Notes: a model not told the origin generated them from the sequence alone. A stretch of 64,000 nt of DNA from CAXBBB01 sp963841855 (GCA_963841855.1 CAWJEJ010000005.1:372001-436000); one strand, 5' to 3'. Shown: positions 35,881 to 46,863, counted from the stretch's first letter. Translations and numbers: made by a program.

Positions 35881-36559
35881 TCTGCGAGAGGGCGCGCTCG
35901 AACGGCAGAGGCCAGTCGCCAGGCAGCGCCGACAGTACCATCTGCTCGTCGCGCGTGGGATGTTTGCACTCGAACCGCGACGCGTGCAAGGCGATGCGCT
36001 TGGGCAAAAAGGCGGACGGAGCACCGTAGCGCGCGTCGCCGACCAGCGGATGGCCGATGTGAGCCAGTTGGACGCGGATCTGGTGCGCTCGTCCCGTCTC
36101 CAGATCGACCTCGACGATCGAGAACGCATCCGACGCCCATAAGCTGCGGTAGGTCAGGCGGGCGGCTTTGGCATCGCCATCAGCCTTGGTGGTCATTCGG
36201 CTACGGTCGCGGTCTTTGCGCAAGTAGCCCGACAGCACCTGACTCCCCTCCAATCGCCCTTCGACGGCGCATAGATAGCGCTTCGCAACAGTCCGCTCGC
36301 GGATCTGCGCGCTCAGCCGGCTGGCGCCTTTGCTCGTCCGCGCCAGCATCATCACGCCCGAAACGGGACGGTCGAGCCGGTGCACCAAGCCGACGAAGAC
36401 GTTCCCGGGCTTGTCGAATCGCTCCTTGAGATAGGCCTTGGCCCACGTCAACACGTCTAGGTCGCCGGTGTGGTCTTCCTGCGAGAGCAGACCAGCAGGC
36501 TTCACGATGCCCAGCAGGTGATTGTCGCAGAGCAGCACGCGAGGTTCGAGTCGGCTCAT
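35864..36559 (-). CDS. RluA-family pseudouridine synthase
   Basis: 231 residues. Catalytic motif HRLDRPVSGVMMLAR with the Asp nucleophile, plus DNHLLGIVKPAGLLSQ near the N-terminus and VDLETGRAHQIRVQLAHIGH with PLVGDARYGA near the C-terminus. It lacks an S4 domain, like RluA/TruC-type short enzymes. The target (rRNA or tRNA) cannot be fixed from sequence. The ATG at 36559 overlaps the mmcQ-like stop (ATGA). Confidence 0.93.
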   Translation of the reverse strand: MSRLEPRVLLCDNHLLGIVKPAGLLSQEDHTGDLDVLTWAKAYLKERFDKPGNVFVGLVHRLDRPVSGVMMLARTSKGASRLSAQIRERTVAKRYLCAVEGRLEGSQVLSGYLRKDRDRSRMTTKADGDAKAARLTYRSLWASDAFSIVEVDLETGRAHQIRVQLAHIGHPLVGDARYGAPSAFLPKRIALHASRFECKHPTRDEQMVLSALPGDWPLPFERALSQISYSG

Positions 36560-36921
36560 TCGGCAATCTCGGCTTGCACCTTTTTGGGCAGCGACGCCAG
36601 CACCAGAGCATGACTGTGCTCCATCCACTCCCGAATCTCATCCGATGGCGCCTGGCCACCCAGCACGACCGTATTCCAATGCGTCTTGTTCATGTGCCAC
36701 CCCGGCACGACGGACGCGTACCGCTCGCGCAACTCGACGGCCCGTTCGGGATCGCACTTGAGGTTGATCCGTGGCGGAACGGCGCCGAGCGAGAGCAAGG
36801 CGAACATCTTGTGCCTCTCGCCCGAACCGACTCGAAAAACCAGGTTGTCCGGCCCAAACGGCTGATACTCCGACGCGCCCGAGAGCGTCAGGCAGTGGGT
36901 GCGAGCGGCGTCCAGCGTCAT
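36556..36921 (-). CDS. MmcQ/YjbR family protein
   Basis: 121 residues with the CyaY-like fold of the MmcQ/YjbR family: LTLSGASEYQPFGPDNLVFRV, KMFALLSL, INLKCDPERAVELRERY, PGWHMNKTHWNTVVL. Probably a DNA- or nucleotide-binding helper; function is unknown for the family. Overlaps both neighbours as ATGA, making prsW-like, mmcQ-like and pseudouridine synthase one coupled unit. Confidence 0.92.
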   Translation of the reverse strand: MTLDAARTHCLTLSGASEYQPFGPDNLVFRVGSGERHKMFALLSLGAVPPRINLKCDPERAVELRERYASVVPGWHMNKTHWNTVVLGGQAPSDEIREWMEHSHALVLASLPKKVQAEIAE

Positions 36922-37820
36922 CGCTCGTCGTAGGAGTAGAGGGCCTGGTCGATGTCGCGCCCGCAGCGCGTGCAGAGGTGGGCTTCGGCGGGGATGCGGA
37001 CCAATCCACAGGGGCATGGGGCGAAGATCTCGTCGCCGATCAGGTCGGCCTCGCAGTTGAGGCAGACGGTGGCGTGGGGCTCGTTGACGAACTCGCACTC
37101 GGCGCAGACGCCGGGCTTGAGAAACGGGCTGCTCGCCACCAGTTTGTGCATCCGCACGTGCGCCAACACGCCCAGCCCGACCAGCACGGCCAGACTTCCC
37201 GCCAGCGCCCACCGCGTCCCCCACAGCAGCCCCAGGTTGGCGGCGGCGTGCAGCAGCGAGGCAGCGATCAGGTACGGCGCGACGACGATCCAGCCTGGCC
37301 TGCGCGACGAGGCGTAGCGCGCCAGCACCATGCCGTAGCCCCAGACGGCGGCGTAGGCCATGTGCGCGGGAACGGGCCACAGGAAGCGCGAGAGCAAGAG
37401 TTGGTTGCCGTATTGATAGGCGTAGAGCACGTTCTCGAACGCCGCAAACCCCAGAGCTGTCGTCATCGCGTAGATCATGCCGTCGACCGGCTCGTCGAAG
37501 TCGCCCAGCCAGCGCGTCGCGACGACGGCGGCTATGAGTTTGAGGGTCTCCTCGACGAATCCCGTCGCCAGCGTCAGACTGGCCAGCTGGCCCAGCGACA
37601 GGTCCGCGCTTCCCAGCGTGTCGAGGTAGATGCCGAAGCGCCCACCGATCCAGCCGTTCATCACGACGGCGGCGACCAGGCTCGCGCCTCCGCCGACGAC
37701 ACCGACCATGAGCAGATGGCGGATCGCTTCGGGCTCGACGCGGTCGTAGCGGCGCAGCACGTAGAGCCAGATGCCCGCCCCCAGCGCGACGCCGAGCAGC
37801 GTAATCAGGAGCGAGGGCAT
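36918..37820 (-). CDS. PrsW-family intramembrane protease-like protein with C-terminal zinc ribbons
   Basis: 300 residues. Eight or so hydrophobic helices, with the family signature FVEETLKLIAAV (Glu-Glu), FAAFENVLYAYQY, and HMAYAAVWGYGMVLA, matching PrsW (PF13367). Residues ~240-295 add two Cys-rich ribbons: CAECEFVNEPHATVCLNCE and CPCGLVRIPAEAHLCTRCG. PrsW cleaves an anti-sigma factor in Bacillus; the substrate here is unknown. The zinc ribbons are not part of the classic protein. The start at 37820 gives an immediate membrane helix. Confidence 0.82.
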   Translation of the reverse strand: MPSLLITLLGVALGAGIWLYVLRRYDRVEPEAIRHLLMVGVVGGGASLVAAVVMNGWIGGRFGIYLDTLGSADLSLGQLASLTLATGFVEETLKLIAAVVATRWLGDFDEPVDGMIYAMTTALGFAAFENVLYAYQYGNQLLLSRFLWPVPAHMAYAAVWGYGMVLARYASSRRPGWIVVAPYLIAASLLHAAANLGLLWGTRWALAGSLAVLVGLGVLAHVRMHKLVASSPFLKPGVCAECEFVNEPHATVCLNCEADLIGDEIFAPCPCGLVRIPAEAHLCTRCGRDIDQALYSYDER

Positions 37821-37906
37821 GGGCGCCGGATGGACGGGGAAGAGAGCGGCAATCAACGCTGACAAACTGGATCGGATTCGGCACGCGGGCGCGGCGTGCT
37901 TCGCCC

Positions 37907-37913
37907 TATTTTG
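37907..37913 (+). promoter_or_regulatory. -7-like box (TATTTTG) just before the kinase-like gene
   Basis: TATTTTG fits TAnnTTTG in most positions and lies six bases before the ATG at 37920, again predicting a leaderless mRNA. No good -33 TTG was seen. Confidence 0.45.
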
Positions 37914-37919
37914 CGACCT

Positions 37920-38528
37920 ATGGCCTCGGACACGCTGCACCCGCTCTCGCTCAAAGCCGAAGGCGTGCGCAAGGCGCTCCATCTGGTCGCGCTAGTAGTG
38001 CCTCTGATGCTGACGCTGTTTCCGCCCGACGTGTCGCGCCTGTTTTTCGGCCTCTCCGCCTTTTTGGCCGCCTCCATCGATTCGTCCAGGGCGTTCGTGC
38101 CCTGGGTCGCCCGGCTGGTCGACCGGATGTTCGGCTTCATGATGCGCGCGTCCGAACGCGACACGACAGGCGGCGTCGTGCTCAACGGGGCGACGTGGGT
38201 GCTCATCACGGCCGCGCTGCTGGCGTGGTGGCCCGACGTACAAACGGCCGGATGGATTTTCGCCGCGTTCATGCTGGCCGACGCCGCCGCCGCACTCGTC
38301 GGACGATCCGTGGGACGTATCCAATGGCTGGGCACGTCGAGGACCGTCGAGGGATCGCTGGCGTTTGCGATCACGTGCGCTCTCGTTCTGGCGGTCGGCA
38401 TCGGCGCCTCGCCCGTCGCAGCTCTGGTCGTCGGCGTGATGACGCTCGCCGAGGCCCTTCCGCTGGGCGTCAACGACAACGTGCGCGTCCCGCTCATCGG
38501 CGCGGCAGCGCTCTGGTTTCTCTCCTGA
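37920..38528 (+). CDS. Dolichol/phytol/diacylglycerol kinase-like membrane protein (SEC59/DGK1 superfamily)
   Basis: 202 residues and about six hydrophobic helices. The N-terminal GVRKALHLVALVVPL, the middle DTTGGVVLNGATWVL, and the conserved LADAAAALVGRSVGRIQW followed by SRTVEGSLAFAI match the CTP-dependent polyprenol/DAG kinase superfamily, also near phosphatidate cytidylyltransferases. Either would place it in lipid or isoprenoid-phosphate metabolism. Four bases separate it from the lipase gene. Confidence 0.75.
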   Translation: MASDTLHPLSLKAEGVRKALHLVALVVPLMLTLFPPDVSRLFFGLSAFLAASIDSSRAFVPWVARLVDRMFGFMMRASERDTTGGVVLNGATWVLITAALLAWWPDVQTAGWIFAAFMLADAAAALVGRSVGRIQWLGTSRTVEGSLAFAITCALVLAVGIGASPVAALVVGVMTLAEALPLGVNDNVRVPLIGAAALWFLS

Positions 38529-38531
38529 CCT

Positions 38532-39407
38532 ATGGCCCTAATCGACCTCGCGGCGTCGGCCGTAACCAAGTTTGCCAGTCTGGACCCGTTCCCCCAGCCT
38601 CCCGTGATTGGGCTGCGGTGTCCGCTCGTGATGATGCACGGATTCGGGTTGCTAGCCGGACTCAAGCGGCGCGGCCACCTGCACGGCGAGGCGATGGACC
38701 TGCGGCAGTATGGCGTCCAGGCCTACGCGCCCAACGTATCGCCCTACCACACCACGGCGGTGCGCGCGGCGATGTGGAACGAGCGCATCGAGACGATACT
38801 GGAAGAGACCGGCGCCGCATCGGTCCACCTGATCGCGCATTCGATGGGCGGGCTGGACGCGCGCCACCTGATCACGCACCTGGGCGGCCACGCCTACGTC
38901 CGCTCGCTGACGACGATCTCAACGCCGCACCGGGGCAGCCAGATCGCTCAGATCGTCGAGGAGCAGCCTGAACGCCTGCGCGAACTGCTAGCAGGCGCCG
39001 TCGACTGGTTCGCTGCAACGGCGATGAGCGGCACCACGTCCGACATCGCTCAGGCCACGCACGAGTTGACGCCGCGCTACCTCGAAGAGACGTTCAACCC
39101 GTCGACGCCCGACCACCCCGACGTGCGCTACGCTTCGTACGCCGGACGCGCGGGCAAGGGAACGCGCGTGGGCATCAACCCTCTGCTAACGCTGCAAAAC
39201 CGGCTGCTCTATGGGCGCGAAGGCCAAAACGACGGACTGGTGAGCGTGCGCAGCGCCAAATGGGGCTACTTCTGCGGCACCATCGACGCCGATCACGCCG
39301 AACAGGTGGGACTCAGGCGGGGACTGACGGGCGAGTTCGACGCGCTGCATTTCTACCGCACGATCACGCGCGATCTGGCGGCGCAGGACGTGCTGCTCAG
39401 CAGCTAA
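38532..39407 (+). CDS. Triacylglycerol lipase-like alpha/beta-hydrolase
   Basis: 291 residues. The oxyanion segment is CPLVMMHGFGLLAGL, the nucleophile elbow is VHLIAHSMGGLDARHLI, LTTISTPHRGSQIA follows, and the likely acid/base region is GQNDGLVSVRSAKWG with ADHAEQVG. The STPHRGS and NDGLV motifs are those of family I lipases. No signal peptide is evident, so it may act inside the cell or use another export route. It follows the lipid-kinase-like gene by four bases, hinting at lipid turnover. Confidence 0.88.
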   Translation: MALIDLAASAVTKFASLDPFPQPPVIGLRCPLVMMHGFGLLAGLKRRGHLHGEAMDLRQYGVQAYAPNVSPYHTTAVRAAMWNERIETILEETGAASVHLIAHSMGGLDARHLITHLGGHAYVRSLTTISTPHRGSQIAQIVEEQPERLRELLAGAVDWFAATAMSGTTSDIAQATHELTPRYLEETFNPSTPDHPDVRYASYAGRAGKGTRVGINPLLTLQNRLLYGREGQNDGLVSVRSAKWGYFCGTIDADHAEQVGLRRGLTGEFDALHFYRTITRDLAAQDVLLSS

Positions 39408-39430
39408 GACCATTCGGGCGATTCGGATCG

Positions 39431-40762
39431 TCAGCCGGTGCGAGCGGCTTGGGAAAGAGTGCAGAGGTTGGCGCCCGATTCGGCGGCAGTGCGCAGCGTA
39501 CGCTCGAAGTGGTCGGCCCAGCCCGGCGCGTCGTCGGCATCGAACGTGTGATGGTGCCACAGTCCGGCGACCGCTCCGCCCGAACGCTGCGCCTGGTCGA
39601 GCACGTCTTGGGTGACGGCTCGCGCCCGGACAGGCGACAGATGCTGCCGGTTGAACAGGGCGCCATCCATCAGTGCGAGCGGGATTTCGACTACCTGGGT
39701 TGGCTCGCCGCTGAGCAGGTCGAAGAGGCGAAACGGGCGGGCGGTGGCGCGGCGAAAACCGGCGCGGTCGCTCCAGCCCAGCGTGCTGTCGACCGAGACG
39801 CCTGCCTGGGCGAGCAGACCGGGCGAGCGCAGCACGTCGTAGCGTAGGTAGTGCGCGCGGTGAGCGTAGCGGCCGGACAGGCCCACACGGTCGGCTTCGC
39901 GCATCAGAGCCGACGGGTCGTCGAACGATGCGTGCGAGGGATGCAGGCCGATCTCGTGGCCCCGCTGCCTCAGCCGAGCAAGCACGCCGTGTGGGACCGG
40001 GTAGGGCACGTCGTAGATCGACCGCGCGTCGGCTTTGAATAGAAACGTCGCCCTGGCGCCATAGCGCGCCGCCGCATCGGCCAGTTGCATCGGTGCTAGG
40101 GCGTAGGGATCGCCCGGCGTCAGAACGCCGCCCAGGGCCGACGCGAGGCGCCGCACTCTCCGCCCCATCGATTCGCCCAGCCGGTTAGCGACGGCGCGCT
40201 GGCCGACTTCGCGCCACACGATCCCCGGCCGCCACTTGCGTAGCGCGTCGATGTCGTGTGTAGCGCAGAACGACCAGCCCGCGTCGTCCACGAGGCTGAG
40301 TTGGGCGGCGTGGGCCTTGGAGAGCAGCCAGCGGCGGTACACGTCGGCGAGAGGACGAGTCGCGTTGCCCGACTGGACGAGCAGGCTGTCGGCCGAGCGG
40401 ACGCGTCCGTGCGTGTCGCGCTGCCGGGTGCGCAGTTCGTCCAATCCGGCGAGCCAGTAGAACGCCGATCCCACCAGGTCGGGCGAGCCGTCCGAGTGCC
40501 ACAGCGGGACCAGCGCCGTCTCCGCCCCGCCGGTATGGGGCCGCAAGTCTGCGAGCGTCACCTGCGACGGCTGCTCGAAGACGGCGCGCGCAGCGTCCGA
40601 CGGTGCGAGCCACGAACGGACCATCGCGTGGTCGGCGTGAGGCGACAGGCCCGATCCGCGCAGCATTTCGGCGAGGGCGTAGCGGTAGCAGACGGCGAGG
40701 TCGAGCACGAGGGAAAGAGAAAACGCGGCGTTGGCCCACGGCGCGTCACAGACTCTGGCCAC
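39431..40762 (-). CDS. Polysaccharide deacetylase-like protein
   Basis: About 443 residues; the GTG at 40762 is a guess and the reading frame stays open further upstream. The N-terminal ~170 residues resemble the DUF7033-like module found before such domains in Bacteroidota. The NodB-like domain starts at WSFCATHDIDALRKWRPGI (metal-binding Asp). Later motifs are YGARATFLFKAD, RQRGHEIGLHPSHASFDD (His-x4-His type metal site), HYLRYDVLRSPGLLAQAG and GLWHHHTFDADD. Likely an N- or O-deacetylase or structural homologue acting on envelope sugar. It diverges from the HD gene. Confidence 0.8.
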   Translation of the reverse strand: MARVCDAPWANAAFSLSLVLDLAVCYRYALAEMLRGSGLSPHADHAMVRSWLAPSDAARAVFEQPSQVTLADLRPHTGGAETALVPLWHSDGSPDLVGSAFYWLAGLDELRTRQRDTHGRVRSADSLLVQSGNATRPLADVYRRWLLSKAHAAQLSLVDDAGWSFCATHDIDALRKWRPGIVWREVGQRAVANRLGESMGRRVRRLASALGGVLTPGDPYALAPMQLADAAARYGARATFLFKADARSIYDVPYPVPHGVLARLRQRGHEIGLHPSHASFDDPSALMREADRVGLSGRYAHRAHYLRYDVLRSPGLLAQAGVSVDSTLGWSDRAGFRRATARPFRLFDLLSGEPTQVVEIPLALMDGALFNRQHLSPVRARAVTQDVLDQAQRSGGAVAGLWHHHTFDADDAPGWADHFERTLRTAAESGANLCTLSQAARTG

Positions 40763-40816
40763 GCGCGGGTTGCGCAGGATACAGCGCCGGGGCGACCTTG
40801 CGGCTCTCCCACCCCG

Positions 40817-42112
40817 ATGCCTTTGGAACGCCGCTACAAAGTATTCTCGGACCCCGTTCACGGGTTCGTTTCGGTCCCGCACGGATTGCTGCTGGGTTTG
40901 GTCGAGCGGCCCGAAGTGCAGCGGCTGCGCAGAATCCGCCAGTTGGGCGTTGGGCACCTCGTCTTTCCCGGAGCCGAGCACAGCCGCTTTGGTCACGCGC
41001 TGGGGGCGATGGCGCTGATGCAGGAGGCACTTTCCGTACTGCGCGGCAAAGGAACGCCGATTTCGGACGCCGAATACACGGCCGCGCTGGCTGCTGCCCT
41101 CCTCCACGACATAGGCCACGGCCCGTTCTCGCACACGCTCGAGCCTACGCTCATGGACGGCGTCCACCACGAGCAGGTGAGTAGGGCGCTGATCGTCTCG
41201 CTGAACGCCCAGCTGAGCGGCGCGCTCGACCTGACGCTCCAGATGTTCGACGACGCGTACGAACGGCCGTTCTTCCACCATCTGATTTCGGGCCAACTCG
41301 ACGTGGACCGGCTCGACTATCTGAGGCGCGACAGCTACTTCACAGGCGTCGTCGAGGGCGAAGTCGGCGTCGACCGGCTGATCAAGACGCTGCGCGTCGA
41401 GCCGTCCCACGGAGGCGGGCAGAGCCAGTTGGTCGTCGAGTCCAAGGGCGTCTACGCCGTCGAGAACTTTCTCGTGAGCCGCCGCCTGATGTACTGGCAG
41501 GTGTACCTCCACAAGACCGTCCTCGCGGGCGACTTCGTGCTGCGCATGGCGCTGGCGAGGGCCCGGCGCGCCGTGCGGGCGGGCGATGCTGCCGTCACCG
41601 ATGCCTGCGCTCCGGGCCTGCGCTTCTTTCTCCAGCGCGACGTCACACCGGGCGACCTGGACGACGCCGACGTGCAGCGCGCCTTTTGCGCCTTGGACGA
41701 CGCCGACGTGCTCGTCTCGCTCAAAGCGTGGCAGCACGCCGCCGACTCTGTCCTGGCCGAACTGAGCAGCCGCTTTCTCCACCGCCGCTTGCCCATCGTC
41801 ACGTTTCTCGACGCATCGCCGGGCGAGCAGGAACGGGCTGCGTGGCAGTCGGAAGTCGAGGGATGGATCGTCGCCAGAGGGTTGGCTGGCGTGGAGGAGA
41901 CTAGCGAACTGGCCTGCTACTATCTCCACTTCGGCGAGGTCACCAACACGGCGTATTCCGAATCCATCCTGATCCGCGAGCGCGACGGTACGGTTCAAGA
42001 CTTCGCCCGGGCGGCCGACTTCTCCTTGGTCGGCCCGGTGCGGCGGCCGGTCGTCAAGCCGTACGTCTGCGCGCCTCGCGGCGTGGGAATCGAGCAGAGT
42101 CTCCGAGAGTAG
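40817..42112 (+). CDS. HD-domain phosphohydrolase (dNTPase-like, COG1078 type)
   Basis: 431 residues. The start region FSDPVHGFVSV is diagnostic, followed by the metal-binding HD set: FPGAEHSRFGHALGAM, ALLHDIGHGPFSHTLE and LDVDRLDYLRRDSYFTGV. This matches the SAMHD1/dGTPase-like COG1078 family, which hydrolyses dNTPs or other nucleotides. Substrate unknown. Start at the ATG 40817; longer in-frame starts extend antisense over the deacetylase gene and are not credible. Confidence 0.92.
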   Translation: MPLERRYKVFSDPVHGFVSVPHGLLLGLVERPEVQRLRRIRQLGVGHLVFPGAEHSRFGHALGAMALMQEALSVLRGKGTPISDAEYTAALAAALLHDIGHGPFSHTLEPTLMDGVHHEQVSRALIVSLNAQLSGALDLTLQMFDDAYERPFFHHLISGQLDVDRLDYLRRDSYFTGVVEGEVGVDRLIKTLRVEPSHGGGQSQLVVESKGVYAVENFLVSRRLMYWQVYLHKTVLAGDFVLRMALARARRAVRAGDAAVTDACAPGLRFFLQRDVTPGDLDDADVQRAFCALDDADVLVSLKAWQHAADSVLAELSSRFLHRRLPIVTFLDASPGEQERAAWQSEVEGWIVARGLAGVEETSELACYYLHFGEVTNTAYSESILIRERDGTVQDFARAADFSLVGPVRRPVVKPYVCAPRGVGIEQSLRE

Positions 42113-42284
42113 GTCGCGGAGAGCGATACCGCCGCGATCGCGGCGGCCGTGGCGCCCACGGTGATGTCGCGCGCTTCGACCAAATCGGGGCCGTGGAACG
42201 CAATCAACAGCCTGAGCCGGAACGCTCTCTGCCACCATGAGGCGAACGCGCCGATGGCAACCGCCGAGCAGGCTGACGCAAACC

Positions 42285-44009
<1,725 letters not shown>

Positions 44010-44103
44010 CGGTGCAGTATCGGGCCTACGCCGCGATAGGTTAAGCGGCGGATGTGGCCGGCTCCGCTCAAACGCACGGTCGAGAGCAGGCGCCGTGCCC
44101 GCT

Positions 44104-44667
44104 TCAGCTCTTTCCAGGCTCGTCGAGGATGTAGAGTTCGGGCAGGTTTCGTCCGACCTGCCCCCAGTCCAGCCCGTAGCCGATCACGAACTGATTGGGA
44201 ATGCGGTACCCGACGTAGTCGAGCGTCAGCGGCACGCGAGTGGCCTCGTGCTTGTGCAGAAGCGTAGCCACGGCGACGGATGCCGGGCTGGATTCCTGCG
44301 CCAGATCCATGATGAACTGCATCGACAGGCCAGTGTCGACGATGTCCTCGACGAAGATGACGTGGCGCCCCGCCAGGTTGGCATCAATGCCCTTGAGCTT
44401 GGTCACGTTGCCCGACGACACCTTCTCGGCGCCGTAGCTGGACAGCTTGAGGAAGTCGATCTCGCACTCCAGGTCAACGGCGCGCAGCAGATCGGACATG
44501 AACATGATGGCCCCGTTGAGGACGCCGATGAAGATGGGCTTCTTGCCTGCGTAGTCGCGCGTGATCTGCTGGCCCAACTCGGCGATGCGCAGTCGCAGTT
44601 CGTCCCGGCTAAGGTGGACCCGGAAGCGTTCTCCGTTGACGACGACGTGTTTCGTGGGCTGCGGCAT
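44104..44667 (-). CDS. hpt: Hypoxanthine phosphoribosyltransferase
   Basis: Purine salvage: hypoxanthine (and guanine) plus PRPP gives IMP/GMP. It has 187 residues. The PRPP-binding motif is VIFVEDIVDTGLSMQFI, the flexible loop region SSYGAEKVSSGNV precedes it, and FVIGYGLDWGQVGRNLPELY ends the domain. A -7-like TAGTTTTCG lies ~30 bp upstream on the minus strand. Confidence 0.96.
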   Translation of the reverse strand: MPQPTKHVVVNGERFRVHLSRDELRLRIAELGQQITRDYAGKKPIFIGVLNGAIMFMSDLLRAVDLECEIDFLKLSSYGAEKVSSGNVTKLKGIDANLAGRHVIFVEDIVDTGLSMQFIMDLAQESSPASVAVATLLHKHEATRVPLTLDYVGYRIPNQFVIGYGLDWGQVGRNLPELYILDEPGKS

Positions 44668-44804
44668 GGGTGAGGCGTGCGATGAGCGGAAGGCGAAAAC
44701 TAGGGCGCGCGAACGGGCTGGCGGGCAAAGTCGGCGTTGAATGCGCGATCCGACCCTCGGCAGCCGCTCGCGCGGCTCTGCGGCCCGCTTGGGCGGCTAC
44801 TCCG

Positions 44805-45695
44805 CTACTCCGACTCGAGTCCGGTCTTGCCCAGCGTGAACGTGCCCCGGAACAATCGCCGCGCCGGTCCGCCGAGCGTGACGCCCCCAACCGCCGCCGG
44901 TAGCGCTCGCCCTCCCTTCCAGTCGAAGCCGACAGAGAGCGTTCCGCCACGCGCCTCGACTTCGACGCGGGCGCGTGCGCCTTGAGACGGGGCCGCCTGG
45001 TCTGCCACAAATGCCAGCGCCGCGGCGACAGCGCCCGTTCCGCAGGCCAGCGTTTCGGCTTCGACGCCCTTCTCGAACGTCCGCACGCGGATGCGGCTCG
45101 CCTCGACCGGTTGAGCGAACGTCACGTTGGCGCCTCGCTCGCCCCATGCGTCGGCGTGGCGTAGTCGGAGCCCGACCGCGTCCACATCGGCGGCGTCCAG
45201 GTCGTCCGTCCAGACGACGGCGTGTTCGGTCCCGGTCCACGCGTAGAAGACGTGGTGCTCACCCAAGGTCAGCGTGCGCAGGTTGCGAGCGCCGGGCAGA
45301 TCGAGGGTGACGCTGGCGCCTTCCACGCGGGCGCCGACGGGTCCCGCATCGGTTTGCAGCGTGAGCGTGGTCGTGCCGCCGCTGACGGCGCCGAAGCCGG
45401 AGTCGGCGGCGATGCGCGCCATGCAGCGGGCGCCGTTGCCGCACATCGTCGGGCGCGATCCGTCGGCGTTGTAGATCGTCAGGCGCGGATCGGACGCAGC
45501 CGTGTCGAACGCGTCGCCGTCGACCGAGAGCAGGAGCAGGCCGTCGGCTCCGATGCCGGTCCGGCGATCGCACAGTTGGGCGGCGAGGCGAGCGGCTTCG
45601 GCGTCTCCAAGCGCGTAGAAGCGGTTGTCGATCGCAATGAAATCGTTGCCTGCGCCGCTCCACTTGGCGAACTCAACGATCAGGCTGGGCGTCAT
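44805..45695 (-). CDS. dapF: Diaminopimelate epimerase
   Basis: Interconverts LL- and meso-diaminopimelate for lysine and peptidoglycan. It has 296 residues from the ATG at 45695; an in-frame ATG at 45707 would add four. Both catalytic cysteines are visible: CGNGARCMARIAAD and ETLACGTGAVAAALA. N-terminal motif FAKWSGAGNDFIAIDNR. Divergent from phoH with ~75 bp between. Confidence 0.96.
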   Translation of the reverse strand: MTPSLIVEFAKWSGAGNDFIAIDNRFYALGDAEAARLAAQLCDRRTGIGADGLLLLSVDGDAFDTAASDPRLTIYNADGSRPTMCGNGARCMARIAADSGFGAVSGGTTTLTLQTDAGPVGARVEGASVTLDLPGARNLRTLTLGEHHVFYAWTGTEHAVVWTDDLDAADVDAVGLRLRHADAWGERGANVTFAQPVEASRIRVRTFEKGVEAETLACGTGAVAAALAFVADQAAPSQGARARVEVEARGGTLSVGFDWKGGRALPAAVGGVTLGGPARRLFRGTFTLGKTGLESE

Positions 45696-45769
45696 ATAGG
45701 TCTGCATATCTTTTCGCGTGCTCGTCAGATCGACGGGCGCGCACGTCTGTTCCGCCCCAACCGATTCCC

Positions 45770-46726
45770 TTGACCGAGAAAAGCCTCCACATCGACCAAG
45801 TCGAGCCGCTGCTGCTGTTCGGCTTCAACGACACCTACCTGCGCCGCATCGACGCGGCGTTCCCCGAGACCACCGTCACCGCGCGCGGCACGACGATCTA
45901 CCTGCGCGGCCCCGACCAGGAAGTCGAGCGCATCGAGCAGGTGATTCACGAACTCTCGGTTCTGCTGACGCGCAACGGCACGCTGACCGAAAACGACGTA
46001 GACACCGTTCTCGCGCTTTCGGGCGCGACCGACCGCATTCCCAAATCCGTCGGCGGCGCGCGTGACGTGATCCTGCACACGGCCAGCGGCGGCATCGTTC
46101 GCAGCAAGACGCCCACCCAAACCGAGATGATCGGCAAGGCGCGGCAGAACGACGTTCTGTTTGCCGTCGGTCCGGCGGGAACGGGCAAGACGTACGTGGC
46201 GGTCGCGCTCGGAGTGGCGGCGCTCAAGAGTAGGCAGGTCAAAAAGATCGTACTGACGCGTCCGGCCGTCGAAGCGGGCGAACGATTGGGCTTTCTCCCC
46301 GGCGACCTGCGCGACAAGATCGACCCCTACCTGCGCCCGCTCTACGACGCGCTCGAATCGATGATGTCGCTCGAAAAGCTGCGCGCCAACATGGACCAGA
46401 ACATCGTCGAAATCGTGCCGCTGGCATTTATGCGGGGCCGAACGCTCGACTCCGCGTTCGTCATCCTCGACGAGGCGCAGAACGCGACCACGTCGCAGAT
46501 GAAGATGTTCTTGACGCGTCTGGGTACCAACAGCCGTGCCATCGTGACGGGCGATGTGACCCAGACGGACCTGCCCTCGCGCGAGCAGTCGGGCCTGGTC
46601 CACGTGCGGCGCATCTTGTCGAACGTCGAAGGCATCGGCTTCGTCGACTTCAACAAGTCGGATGTGGTGCGGCACCGGCTCGTCAAGGACATCATCGAAG
46701 CCTACGAGAAAGACGAAGACGGCTGA
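45770..46726 (+). CDS. PhoH-like ATPase (YbeZ type)
   Basis: 318 residues from a TTG start. An N-terminal KH-like segment (LLLFGFNDTYLRRIDAAFPE, ~10-90) precedes the PhoH P-loop domain: VGPAGTGKTYVAVALGVAAL, LTRPAVEAGERLGFLPGDL, AFVILDEAQNATTSQMKMFL and the GTNSRAIVTGDVTQTDLP segment. YbeZ-type proteins act with YbeY in rRNA maturation in other bacteria; no ybeY follows here. The next 137 bp hold only a repeat fragment. Confidence 0.93.
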   Translation: MTEKSLHIDQVEPLLLFGFNDTYLRRIDAAFPETTVTARGTTIYLRGPDQEVERIEQVIHELSVLLTRNGTLTENDVDTVLALSGATDRIPKSVGGARDVILHTASGGIVRSKTPTQTEMIGKARQNDVLFAVGPAGTGKTYVAVALGVAALKSRQVKKIVLTRPAVEAGERLGFLPGDLRDKIDPYLRPLYDALESMMSLEKLRANMDQNIVEIVPLAFMRGRTLDSAFVILDEAQNATTSQMKMFLTRLGTNSRAIVTGDVTQTDLPSREQSGLVHVRRILSNVEGIGFVDFNKSDVVRHRLVKDIIEAYEKDEDG

Positions 46727-46740
46727 CACTCCACAGCTCA

Positions 46741-46766
46741 TCACACCCGCGCAGGCAGGAATCCAC
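46741..46766. repeat. Fragment of a dispersed repeat, family F
   Basis: CACCCGCGCAGGCAGGAATCCA is half of a common intergenic palindrome whose reverse strand translates as a WIPACAGV-like peptide, a well-known annotation artefact. Only one arm is present. Confidence 0.55.
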
Positions 46767-46863
46767 AACCGCTGCAAACGTCTGCTCCTGACTCTGTCCG
46801 AGAGTCGCAAAGAGGTCGAAGTCGGACGAGACGCGGCCTCTCTCACTACCAACCTCTCCCGCT

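Noticed and set aside
39431..42238. A single 935-codon open frame on the minus strand
   Set aside because: Only its downstream ~440 codons (39431-40762) show deacetylase motifs; the rest is antisense to the HD phosphohydrolase gene and is an effect of high GC.
42113..42284. A minus-strand frame with coding-like third positions and two hydrophobic stretches between the HD gene and the hybrid kinase
   Set aside because: It has no start codon before its first hydrophobic stretch, only a TTG at 42207, and its 3' half is antisense to the HD gene.
46727..46863. Short peptide WIPACAGV on the minus strand
   Set aside because: It is the usual translation artefact of a dispersed repeat arm, not a gene.
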